From positions 1-51,862 of the IMG/VR virus record IMGVR_UViG_3300049791_000030: a stretch of DNA of 51,862 nt. One strand, 5' to 3'. Below are positions 22,491 to 28,622 of this stretch, piece after piece. Source of the stretch: a virus. Each line of letters opens with the position of its first letter. The first letter of the stretch is position 1. The translations under genes and the position numbers were made by a program. The notes beneath the pieces were generated by a model. The model made no database searches, had not been told where the DNA came from, and saw nothing but the letters and a program-made list of their open reading frames with translations.

Positions 22491-22751
22491 CTAATCCTTG
22501 TAAATCAATGAATTCATTACCAAAAATTCTTCAATTTCTCCCAATTGAATGACATATTCCATGTCAGCAGCCTCATAAGGTGCAGCGTTTTCACTCACCC
22601 AAAGCCATTTTGTCAGATGAGCCTCTAGGCTTTCCAGCGAAACATCTGCATGATTGAGGCAATCCCACAGGGCTTCCGTCGTTACTTTTCCTTCTACCTT
22701 CATTGATTCCAAAGCTTGCTTGATGCTGAAAACTGTGTTTTCTACGATCAT
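22491..22751 (-). CDS. Hypothetical acidic protein
   Basis: 86 residues, begins MIVENTVFSIKQAL; acidic, helical. No family recognised. ATG after AGGAGCTTAGAATA. Confidence 0.6.
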   Translation of the reverse strand: MIVENTVFSIKQALESMKVEGKVTTEALWDCLNHADVSLESLEAHLTKWLWVSENAAPYEAADMEYVIQLGEIEEFLVMNSLIYKD

Positions 22752-22866
22752 TATTCTAAGCTCCTACGTGTGTTTTGTGTTAAGCGTTCGTTACAGGTTG
22801 TAGTTTACAGCCTTTGGATCCTAAAGCAACAAGATTTTCACAATCATTTGTACACAATTCGCTTGA

Positions 22867-22909
22867 CTTCTACGATTTCTTCGTGACGTGTCAAGCCTTC
22901 AACAAGGCT
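22867..22909 (-). promoter_or_regulatory. Hairpin abutting a promoter
   Basis: Minus strand: AGCCTT/AAGGCT hairpin (22909-22894) immediately followed by TTGACA (22894-22889), a 16-base spacer and a weak TAGAAG (22872-22867). Another possible promoter lies further downstream, so the start site is uncertain. Confidence 0.5.
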
Positions 22910-23183
22910 GTTGCTCTCTAGTCTTCAAATTACTCATAAGCTCTGTGAAACTGAAATCAGATCCCTTATGCTTTTTCCGTAAAGCACACTCCAACCAATA
23001 TTGTGTACTTCCTTCTTCAGCACCATCTAGCCTATAAATGTAAACGTCCTTAAGAATCTCTCCTGTAGATTCATTCCTACATTGTGGAGCCAGTTTAACA
23101 TCAATTACAATATATTCTCCATTTCTTTCTGGTTGTCCTTTACTTTGTAGGATCACTAGTTCGCTTAGGTGGAATTTATTCAT
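22899..23183 (-). CDS. Hypothetical protein
   Basis: 94 residues, begins MNKFHLSELVILQSK; a beta-rich small domain (EYIVIDVKLAP, VYIYRLDG). No family recognised. Overlaps the gene upstream by eight bases. Confidence 0.6.
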   Translation of the reverse strand: MNKFHLSELVILQSKGQPERNGEYIVIDVKLAPQCRNESTGEILKDVYIYRLDGAEEGSTQYWLECALRKKHKGSDFSFTELMSNLKTREQQPC

Positions 23184-23364
23184 CTACTTTCTCCTTAAGT
23201 AATGATTTCTGCGTGATGTTCCCAATCAGGTAACCAGAAATAATAATCCCTGTCAAATTCTGAACCATATCAATTGGTACTTTACCAAACCAGAGGAACA
23301 CAAACAGGATGATTTGTACAGCGCAACAGAGTGCAAACTTACGAGATAGGAATTTATCAGACAT
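23176..23364 (-). CDS. Small membrane protein, two transmembrane segments
   Basis: 62 residues from the ATG at 23364, seven bases behind GGAG. Hydrophobic segments at about 12-28 and 36-50. Inner-membrane location inferred. Confidence 0.6.
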   Translation of the reverse strand: MSDKFLSRKFALCCAVQIILFVFLWFGKVPIDMVQNLTGIIISGYLIGNITQKSLLKEKVDE

Positions 23365-23560
23365 TTTCAATCTCCTTATTATTAAGTACATTACTCAAGA
23401 TATATTCTTCGCACCCGCTGAGCCAAGCAAATCTAGCAACCTTAAGTTCAGCCTTTGCTACAATCACTTGTAGGGGACTGCAATCTAAGGAAGAATCTGC
23501 CTTTACATAGGTACTTTTAGCATCATTAAGACGTTCTAACAGCTCGGTAAGGTGGTTCAT
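23357..23560 (-). CDS. Hypothetical helical protein
   Basis: 67 residues, begins MNHLTELLERLND; helical. Overlaps both neighbours. No family recognised. Confidence 0.6.
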   Translation of the reverse strand: MNHLTELLERLNDAKSTYVKADSSLDCSPLQVIVAKAELKVARFAWLSGCEEYILSNVLNNKEIENV

Positions 23561-23808
23561 AGGATTACCCCACTCGGGGTTCCATCTCGCAGATTATCAG
23601 CCTTAATTGCTGCATCAATAAGTTTAACAAGTTCCACAGTGGCGGTTTCAATCTCCGCCTGACCATCGAAAAACGCTAACCAAGATTCACTAAGATTTTC
23701 ATAAGGTGTGCCAGAGGCTTCAATAAAAGCAATCCAGCGATTGCTGTTCAGGATTTGGTCGTCTGATACACGTTTACTTACTACAGCTTTCTTTTTAGGG
23801 GCACTCAT
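23557..23808 (-). CDS. Hypothetical protein
   Basis: 83 residues, basic start (MSAPKKKAVVSKR) then acidic helices. ATGA overlaps on both sides. No family recognised. Confidence 0.6.
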   Translation of the reverse strand: MSAPKKKAVVSKRVSDDQILNSNRWIAFIEASGTPYENLSESWLAFFDGQAEIETATVELVKLIDAAIKADNLRDGTPSGVIL

Positions 23809-23978
23809 ACCAAATCCTCCGGATCAACAATCTTATAGATTGTTTTAGTCAGATCGATAAAAGACCAGCTTTCTCCATTACGATCAGTTGCTCTGTACTC
23901 AGAATCTTTCTGCCAAACAAAACCACAATCATCTTTAAAGAATTCACCAACCTCAATATCTTTGAATACGTATTTCAT
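23805..23978 (-). CDS. Hypothetical small protein of the FxDIxxGxxF type
   Basis: 57 residues, begins MKYVFKDIEVGEFF. The N-terminus (F.DI..G..FK.D) matches the start of the protein at 27160-27339 on the other strand, so the two are probably distant paralogues. Function unknown. Confidence 0.6.
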   Translation of the reverse strand: MKYVFKDIEVGEFFKDDCGFVWQKDSEYRATDRNGESWSFIDLTKTIYKIVDPEDLV

Positions 23979-24022
23979 AATTCTCTCCTAATATTCCTAT
24001 GTTGAAAATGATTCTAGAATAA

Positions 24023-24051
24023 ATTCTAGGCTTGTTATGGGAGGGTGTCAA
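24023..24051 (-). promoter_or_regulatory. Sigma70-type promoter
   Basis: Minus strand TTGACA, 17-base spacer, TAGAAT, 45 bases upstream of the start at 23978 and inside the end of the gene at 24035. Confidence 0.75.
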
Positions 24052-24217
24052 GCATATTTTCTGAGTTATCTATAAAGAATCTGCAATTCACCAAGTCCTT
24101 ACAGGCTACAGGCATGCATAGGTAAGCCTGATAACGTGGTAATGGACTCTGTGTAGAGCGTTTACAGGAAGTTTTGCGGTTACAGCCTGTTCCTTCGCAC
24201 ATCACAAGATTTGTCAC
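24035..24217 (-). CDS. Hypothetical Cys-rich protein
   Basis: 60 residues, GTG start overlapping the preceding stop. Six or more Cys (CEGTGCNRKTSC, then three further on) suggest a zinc-binding fold. No family recognised. Confidence 0.55.
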   Translation of the reverse strand: MTNLVMCEGTGCNRKTSCKRSTQSPLPRYQAYLCMPVACKDLVNCRFFIDNSENMLDTLP

Positions 24218-24465
24218 ACTCTAACCTCTTCAGGAATCTCACTAAGATACTGTGGATATCCTCCACGATACTCAACTACATTCTCAGTGTAATCTTCATT
24301 CACTTCAAAAGACTTAACCTCTTGGATGTGGTGATTGTTAATCAAGTCAAAGATGTCATGTGTAGGAATGCTGTGAGCTTCACAATACAGGTCATTGTCA
24401 AGATACAAACCTTCCCAATCACCCGAGCTGCATCTCACTAAAGTAATGTTTTTATACGTAATCAT
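24214..24465 (-). CDS. Hypothetical acidic protein
   Basis: 83 residues, begins MITYKNITLVRCSSG; acidic. ATGA overlap with the gene upstream. No family recognised. Confidence 0.6.
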   Translation of the reverse strand: MITYKNITLVRCSSGDWEGLYLDNDLYCEAHSIPTHDIFDLINNHHIQEVKSFEVNEDYTENVVEYRGGYPQYLSEIPEEVRV

Positions 24466-24593
24466 TCTTCATCCTCATCACTATCTTGTTTACGTTGCCA
24501 ATCAGGTGTGCGAGATAAGTCCCATCCATTTTCACCCCAGTATTTACACAGTTCACAATCACATTCTGATGGGAGGTTGCAATTCATAGCCAT
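24462..24593 (-). CDS. Hypothetical small Cys-containing acidic protein
   Basis: 43 residues from the ATG at 24593; the ATG at 24587 is an alternative. Four Cys in the first 20 residues (CDCELCKYW) and an acidic DSDEDEE tail. Confidence 0.5.
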   Translation of the reverse strand: MAMNCNLPSECDCELCKYWGENGWDLSRTPDWQRKQDSDEDEE

Positions 24594-24815
24594 TTATTCT
24601 TGCTCCGTAAAGTATTCTCGTTTATCGTTTGGATCTTCTTTAAGCCAAGCAATTACTTTCTCTGCATCTTCACCTGTAGGGCACGTTCCAGCAGCACGTT
24701 TATCACTTTGAAAACCTATACCGCTGAGCCAATTGTCTTCGTCTGGAAGGTCTACTAAGTACATCTTTTTAGTTTCGCCAAATGATTGGCTGATGTAGTG
24801 GATTGTATAGCTCAT
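24594..24815 (-). CDS. Hypothetical protein
   Basis: 73 residues, begins MSYTIHYISQSFGE; strand-rich start, acidic end. ATGA overlap with the gene upstream. Confidence 0.6.
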   Translation of the reverse strand: MSYTIHYISQSFGETKKMYLVDLPDEDNWLSGIGFQSDKRAAGTCPTGEDAEKVIAWLKEDPNDKREYFTEQE

Positions 24816-25108
24816 TTCAATCCCTCCATATAATCAAACATTTCTGAATAACTAGGACGTTCCCAAATAAGCTCCACTTCAGCATTCAAGTCAAGTGTAT
24901 CAGCAACCTTGAGTGGGGTGAACACTTTAATAATATCTTGTTCTGAATATGTGCTCAGCAAATCATTATCAAATTTAGCACTATTGTAGCAACCATTTGA
25001 GAATAGAAGAACATCTGATCGTGAATCTTTTAGTATGATGTAGCGAACACCTGCACGAGTTTCTACACGGTCACCACTTTTCAAGTCAGCCTTTGTGAAT
25101 CGTTTCAT
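24812..25108 (-). CDS. Hypothetical protein
   Basis: 98 residues, begins MKRFTKADLKSGDRVETRAG, a start typical of short phage proteins with an SH3-like barrel. No family can be named. Confidence 0.6.
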   Translation of the reverse strand: MKRFTKADLKSGDRVETRAGVRYIILKDSRSDVLLFSNGCYNSAKFDNDLLSTYSEQDIIKVFTPLKVADTLDLNAEVELIWERPSYSEMFDYMEGLK

Positions 25109-25213
25109 TTAGTACTCCAAATCGTCAGGGTTAAAATTACTCTCAGGATAATAATTCACATCAGGCATGCTGTCAAGCACGTCTTCAGGGAAATCGTATT
25201 CAAATTCTAACAT
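25109..25213 (-). CDS. Very small acidic protein
   Basis: 34 residues, begins MLEFEYDFPEDV; very acidic. Weak ribosome site and a predicted leader of only about 20 bases behind the promoter at 25242. Confidence 0.45.
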   Translation of the reverse strand: MLEFEYDFPEDVLDSMPDVNYYPESNFNPDDLEY

Positions 25214-25241
25214 CTCAACGACTACAGCAGCCTTTTGTCAA

Positions 25242-25275
25242 ATTCTAGGCAAAATAAAAGGGCCTGTCAAGGCCC
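25242..25275 (-). promoter_or_regulatory. Terminator-promoter composite
   Basis: Minus strand: GGGCC/GGCCC hairpin (25275-25271 with 25264-25260) whose loop is exactly TTGACA (25270-25265), then TTTTATTTTG, with TAGAAT (25247-25242) 17 bases from the -35. It ends the GIY-YIG gene and starts the next unit. Confidence 0.8.
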
Positions 25276-25280
25276 AATTG

Positions 25281-25931
25281 TCATGCTACGTTAAATAAAG
25301 AAAAGCCTTGTTCCTTCAAAGAGTTAATCGTCTCTCGCTCAAGAGTCATAGCTTCCTCATCAGAAAGATTTTCATGTATTTTGTCGACACTCAAAGCATC
25401 AGCACCATACTCAAACAAAGCTTGGTTTAACTGTTGATTACTGCTTGTGCCAGATATGCAGTGGAGAAGTCTTGGACCTTTCCCTTTACCAACATAAACG
25501 GGAATGCCGTTTAGACGACATACATAAACATAGTAAGGTTTAGTATAAGAGTTTTCAAGAGGTTTATAATGCGAAGGGAGGTTTTTAACTTTTAATACAA
25601 AATCAATCTCTCTTTCATCTGATGTGTAAAGAGTTGTTCCACCAACACTATAGTACTTGTAACATGTGAAGTTGTTTTCATTCTCTCTTGCTGCACCAAC
25701 CAAACCGTTCTTTATCAAACGCTTTATGGCGTAGCCTGTTGCCTTTAGATCAATTGATATTGCGTCTGCGATCTGTCGCTGTGTAACTTTTAGTGGTTTA
25801 TCACTATCTTTTGTTTGAAAGAAGATTTGATCTAACTTAATTAGAATTAACTTCTCTGTCGCTGTTAGAGATATCTTTGCATCATCAATATAGTAATGAG
25901 AGGCATGTATTAGTTTGTATGCTTGTAACAT
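25281..25931 (-). CDS. Winged-helix / GIY-YIG endonuclease fusion
   Basis: 216 residues from the ATG at 25931; a TTG at 25940 is too close to the AAGGA site. Residues about 20-85 form a winged-helix domain (TATEKLILIKL, then VTQRQIADAISI and GYAIKRLIKNGLV). Residues about 132-205 are a GIY-YIG nuclease: YVYV (134-137), VYVGKGKGPRL with Arg154, and the metal-binding Glu at 198 or 200 (LERETINSL). Such fusions are probably mobile homing endonucleases. An unusual hairpin-rich stretch of about 580 bases lies upstream, and a terminator-promoter composite directly downstream. Confidence 0.85.
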   Translation of the reverse strand: MLQAYKLIHASHYYIDDAKISLTATEKLILIKLDQIFFQTKDSDKPLKVTQRQIADAISIDLKATGYAIKRLIKNGLVGAARENENNFTCYKYYSVGGTTLYTSDEREIDFVLKVKNLPSHYKPLENSYTKPYYVYVCRLNGIPVYVGKGKGPRLLHCISGTSSNQQLNQALFEYGADALSVDKIHENLSDEEAMTLERETINSLKEQGFSLFNVA

Positions 25932-25959
25932 TGTAATCAATATCCTTGTTGATCATATA

Positions 25960-26519
25960 CAGTTCCTATAGTTCTTTATGATTTAGTTATTATTTATATT
26001 AGATTTATATACATCCAATTGAGTTTCAGATATCACTAAGCGAGATTACCCCTACCCAAAGCCATAGAAGAAACAATATTCTCCCATAAGACTTAGGTAG
26101 AGGTCACGCTTAGATCAATCTGATTCTCCATCCTGTGAAAGCGTTGTTAGACGCCATCCAATTTGAGAACAAGAAAACAGTCTTTCGACTCTATCAATAT
26201 GCACAGGTACATTTGATAGCTAAGGAAGGTCTTTAATAAGATTACCTTCTCGAATCACTTTTATAGGCCCTTACAGCCCCACTAACAAGACCTGATTCTT
26301 TCGACTAGTCTTTGCGATGTGTTAGTTCCCCGGTTCGCTTTAATCCTTGGCTGCCCGTTGCAGTTGTGTCCGCCACCAAGAACGATTGAATTCAAATGTC
26401 ATCGCTGTTAGATGAATTCAAGCTACCACTATCTCACGTTTACCACCCCAATTGCAAGCCTTTTCACATGAAATGTTTTTATCCAAAACTAAGAATTGGA
26501 TTCCTAACGGGAATAACCA
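25960..26519 (-). ncRNA. Hairpin-rich non-coding leader, candidate structured RNA
   Basis: About 560 bases with no plausible gene. On the minus strand: CTTGGTGGC/GCAGCCAAG (one mismatch) near 26380-26347; ACTAAC/GTTAGT (26326-26321 with 26286-26281); GAAGGT/ACCTTC (26249-26244 with 26230-26225); CTATCAA/TTGATAG (26219-26213 with 26197-26191); AGTC-GAAA-GACT near 26190-26178; and a 12-pair helix 26104-26093 with 26059-26048 enclosed by AAGCG/CGCTT (26111-26107 with 26042-26038). Several G-U pairs make the helices better on the minus strand, the strand of the downstream GIY-YIG gene. No known RNA class assigned. Confidence 0.45.
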
Positions 26520-26711
26520 TTACTCTTCCCCCCTCCAAACTACCTCAAACCTCGGACACACATCAGACAGCTTCCTGATCCCTGTATAATAGTCATTCAG
26601 TCCAGTGATAACAAAGAACAACCCTTGATCATTCATGACAATCATCTCTCCAGATTTTAGCTTAATCTTCTGTCCTGTGGATGTGTTGATTATTTTGAAT
26701 TTCTTTTTCAT
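26520..26711 (-). CDS. Hypothetical basic protein
   Basis: 63 residues, begins MKKKFKIINTSTGQKIKLKSG; beta-rich, SH3-like in appearance, function unknown. Starts two bases after the stop of the gene upstream; an AGAAG site precedes it. Confidence 0.6.
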   Translation of the reverse strand: MKKKFKIINTSTGQKIKLKSGEMIVMNDQGLFFVITGLNDYYTGIRKLSDVCPRFEVVWRGEE

Positions 26712-26909
26712 TTATTCTTCTCCAATAGAATCATAGGTAGTGTCAGCACTGTAAGGACGAACAATCCAGCGAGCAATCAGTTCCTTTTCATACCGATAGT
26801 CATGTCCATTACTGACATGAATGTAGGCGTCATCCTCATTAACGTCAATCACGGGATCAACCCAGTCTCTGCTACCGTCTTTAAATTCTACAACAAATTC
26901 ATTATGCAT
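26712..26909 (-). CDS. Hypothetical acidic protein, first gene of the minus-strand block
   Basis: 65 residues from the ATG at 26909, which follows GGGAGG by eight bases. A longer frame to 26954 would overlap the promoter. Begins MHNEFVVEFKDGSRDW; strand-rich. Confidence 0.65.
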   Translation of the reverse strand: MHNEFVVEFKDGSRDWVDPVIDVNEDDAYIHVSNGHDYRYEKELIARWIVRPYSADTTYDSIGEE

Positions 26910-26935
26910 TTGGTATCCTCCCATTGATTTCCCAC

Positions 26936-26964
26936 AGTATGCCTTTATCACCAACCCCTGTCAA
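26936..26964 (-). promoter_or_regulatory. Strong sigma70-type promoter, leftward
   Basis: Minus strand TTGACA (26964-26959), 17-base spacer, CATACT (26941-26936), directly upstream of the first minus-strand gene. Confidence 0.75.
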
Positions 26965-27087
26965 CACATTCTTCGAAAAATCTTCTGACAGAATGTCCAA
27001 ATACATTTTCCCTGAATAGATCGCCTAGAGCAATTCTCCTGAATTCATCCCCTTAAATAATATTTTAAATCATTGCTTGATAGGGGG
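26965..27087. promoter_or_regulatory. Divergent control region
   Basis: Lies between the leftward and rightward operons. It has an inverted repeat CATTCT/AGAATG (26970-26975 region with its partner about 20 bases on) and an AT-rich tract (AAATAATATTTTAAAT). Possible regulator site or origin; nothing decides between them. Confidence 0.4.
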
Positions 27088-27116
27088 TTGACAGGTCAAC
27101 GAATGCGTGGAAGAAT
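27088..27116 (+). promoter_or_regulatory. Sigma70-type promoter, rightward
   Basis: TTGACA (27088-27093), 17-base spacer, AAGAAT (27111-27116). The -35 is part of TTGACAGGTCAA, so a second, weaker -35 faces left. Confidence 0.5.
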
Positions 27117-27159
27117 TGGTGGTGTGAAAGCAGAACCTAAACGAAACGAGGAAATAGAA

Positions 27160-27339
27160 ATGATCAGCACAAACCTGAAATTTGCAGATATCCAAATAGG
27201 TGACTACTTTAAGGAAGATCATCCAGAAATGCCTGAGGTCTTTCAGAAGGTTACTGAGCGGGAAGCTGAGAGCTGTGATGACAAAATAATTTATGGTGTC
27301 TATCTTGACTTCCCTGTACAGATGGTTAATATGCTGTGA
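27160..27339 (+). CDS. Hypothetical small protein of the FxDIxxGxxF type
   Basis: 59 residues from the ATG at 27160 behind GAGGAAATAGAA. The start (LKFADIQIGDYFKED) resembles the protein at 23805-23978. First gene of the rightward operon. Confidence 0.6.
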   Translation: MISTNLKFADIQIGDYFKEDHPEMPEVFQKVTEREAESCDDKIIYGVYLDFPVQMVNML

Positions 27340-27344
27340 CTGGA

Positions 27345-27365
27345 TTGCTTAGCTAATGTAAGCAA
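27345..27365 (+). terminator. Hairpin, possible terminator
   Basis: TTGCTTA/TAAGCAA stem, followed by ATAAATTTG. A possible promoter (TTGAAT, 17 bases, TATGCA) lies just behind it. Confidence 0.45.
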
Positions 27366-27426
27366 ATAAATTTGAATAATTATTAATGTAATGCTATGCA
27401 GCGAAAGAAGCTGTGGGAGAGATGGG

Positions 27427-27630
27427 ATGAGAGCTACTGCTGAAATTATTCACGACTTACGCTATGAAATTGACTACATCGAACAACAATTGGACGTACT
27501 TCACGAACAGATAGAACCTTTGCAGAAAGAATATGATGCAAATATGACAAACTTGACAATGTACAAAACACAGCTAAATTACCTGATCAAAGTGCAGGAT
27601 GGTAATCCAGAAGTTAAGGGAGAAGAGTGA
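27427..27630 (+). CDS. Hypothetical coiled-coil protein
   Basis: 67 residues from the ATG at 27427. A single long helix with heptads (YIEQQLDVLHEQIEPLQK). TGATG junction with the next gene. Confidence 0.62.
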   Translation: MRATAEIIHDLRYEIDYIEQQLDVLHEQIEPLQKEYDANMTNLTMYKTQLNYLIKVQDGNPEVKGEE

Positions 27631-27812
27631 TGGACATGCAAAGCTGGGCATTTAGTATGATGGTAAGATACAACCTCTGTGTAGATTTCTATGCAAACAA
27701 GATCACTGATACTGAAGATAATGAATGGTGTTGGCAAGGTGCTGATATTGAAGATTTCTACAGTCTTCTTGAAGAAGTGGTAGCAAGCCTATCCGAAGAC
27801 GAAAATGATTGA
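27630..27812 (+). CDS. Hypothetical acidic protein
   Basis: 60 residues, begins MDMQSWAFSMMVRYN, acidic end. ATG overlaps the stop before it. No family recognised. Confidence 0.58.
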   Translation: MDMQSWAFSMMVRYNLCVDFYANKITDTEDNEWCWQGADIEDFYSLLEEVVASLSEDEND

Positions 27813-27873
27813 TGAACATATGCAACAATTAAGTGAGATGGAAAATAAATTGAATGGTTGGGAGGAATTTTGA
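27805..27873 (+). CDS. Possible very small protein
   Basis: 22 codons (MIDEHMQQLSEM start) bridging two genes with overlaps at both ends. Support is positional only. Confidence 0.3.
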   Translation: MIDEHMQQLSEMENKLNGWEEF

Positions 27874-28055
27874 TGAGCATTGAAGACTTGACAGACGAAC
27901 GTAAATCAGCCTTGGCAGCAGAGCTTCAGGCTTACATTGAACGATACCTAGATAAGCAATGGACAGTATCTGATGCTATTGATATGGTTGCTGAAGATGA
28001 CGATGAGAAACGATTCTTGCAATCTGCTGCTTATGAATTTAGGGTGTATTGGTAA
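27873..28055 (+). CDS. Hypothetical acidic helical protein
   Basis: 60 residues, ATG eight bases after GGAGG (TGATG). Acidic, helical. TAATG junction with the following gene. Confidence 0.6.
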   Translation: MSIEDLTDERKSALAAELQAYIERYLDKQWTVSDAIDMVAEDDDEKRFLQSAAYEFRVYW

Positions 28056-28267
28056 TGTCTATTGAACAAGTGGTAATGTACAAATCTTCTGACGGAACTA
28101 TGTTTGTAACGGAGAAAGAAGCTCTCCAACACGAGCTAAAGGAAAACCTATGGGACATTGCCTGTTCAGACTTTGGACGCTACGAAGAGGTTACTTTTGC
28201 CTATAAAGATGACTTCTACGGCTTTCTTAAGGATCATCGAGAGATTGTTTTGAAGCTGTTGGAATGA
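28055..28267 (+). CDS. Hypothetical protein
   Basis: 70 residues from the ATG overlapping the previous stop. Begins MSIEQVVMYKSSDGTMF, a pattern seen in short phage proteins that start with a beta-hairpin (data/KEAL region follows). Function unknown. Confidence 0.6.
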   Translation: MSIEQVVMYKSSDGTMFVTEKEALQHELKENLWDIACSDFGRYEEVTFAYKDDFYGFLKDHREIVLKLLE

Positions 28268-28506
28268 TTGATATTAGAAGTTCAAATACTCTGATGGCAT
28301 ACAGCTCTGAAGAGTTGCAAGAACATGCACGGAAAGGGTTGTTGTGTTGTGGTGGGCATGATCTGACAGAATTCCTTGAGAAGCTGCTTTCTGTAGAAGA
28401 TAAAGAAGAAGATCAATATTGTGAAAATTGTGATAGCCTAGAATCTCAAGTAGATGATGTCCGTGAAGAAGTTAGGCGAGCTATTGAGATTCTTGAAGCA
28501 ATTTGA
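28264..28506 (+). CDS. Hypothetical protein with Cys pairs
   Basis: 80 residues. CC at about 28-29, CENC at about 53-56 and a coiled-coil C-terminus (SQVDDVREEVRRAIEIL). Could bind a metal. ATGA overlap with the gene before. Confidence 0.58.
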   Translation: MIDIRSSNTLMAYSSEELQEHARKGLLCCGGHDLTEFLEKLLSVEDKEEDQYCENCDSLESQVDDVREEVRRAIEILEAI

Positions 28507-28622
28507 TTAATATTCTTTGCAGGGTGTTGGAGGGGAGAAGAGCGTGAGTACGCGAAACAAGTTCGCTGTCATTCAGGCGCCATTGGGCTTTAGAAACAAA
28601 CAACTAAATTGGAGAATTTAAA

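Noticed and set aside
25960-26519. Group I intron
   Set aside because: GGGCAGCCAAG and AAGACTA look like core elements, but the first is explained by a local hairpin, no convincing P4-P7 partner set or flanking exons were found, and the endonuclease gene is followed at once by a terminator.
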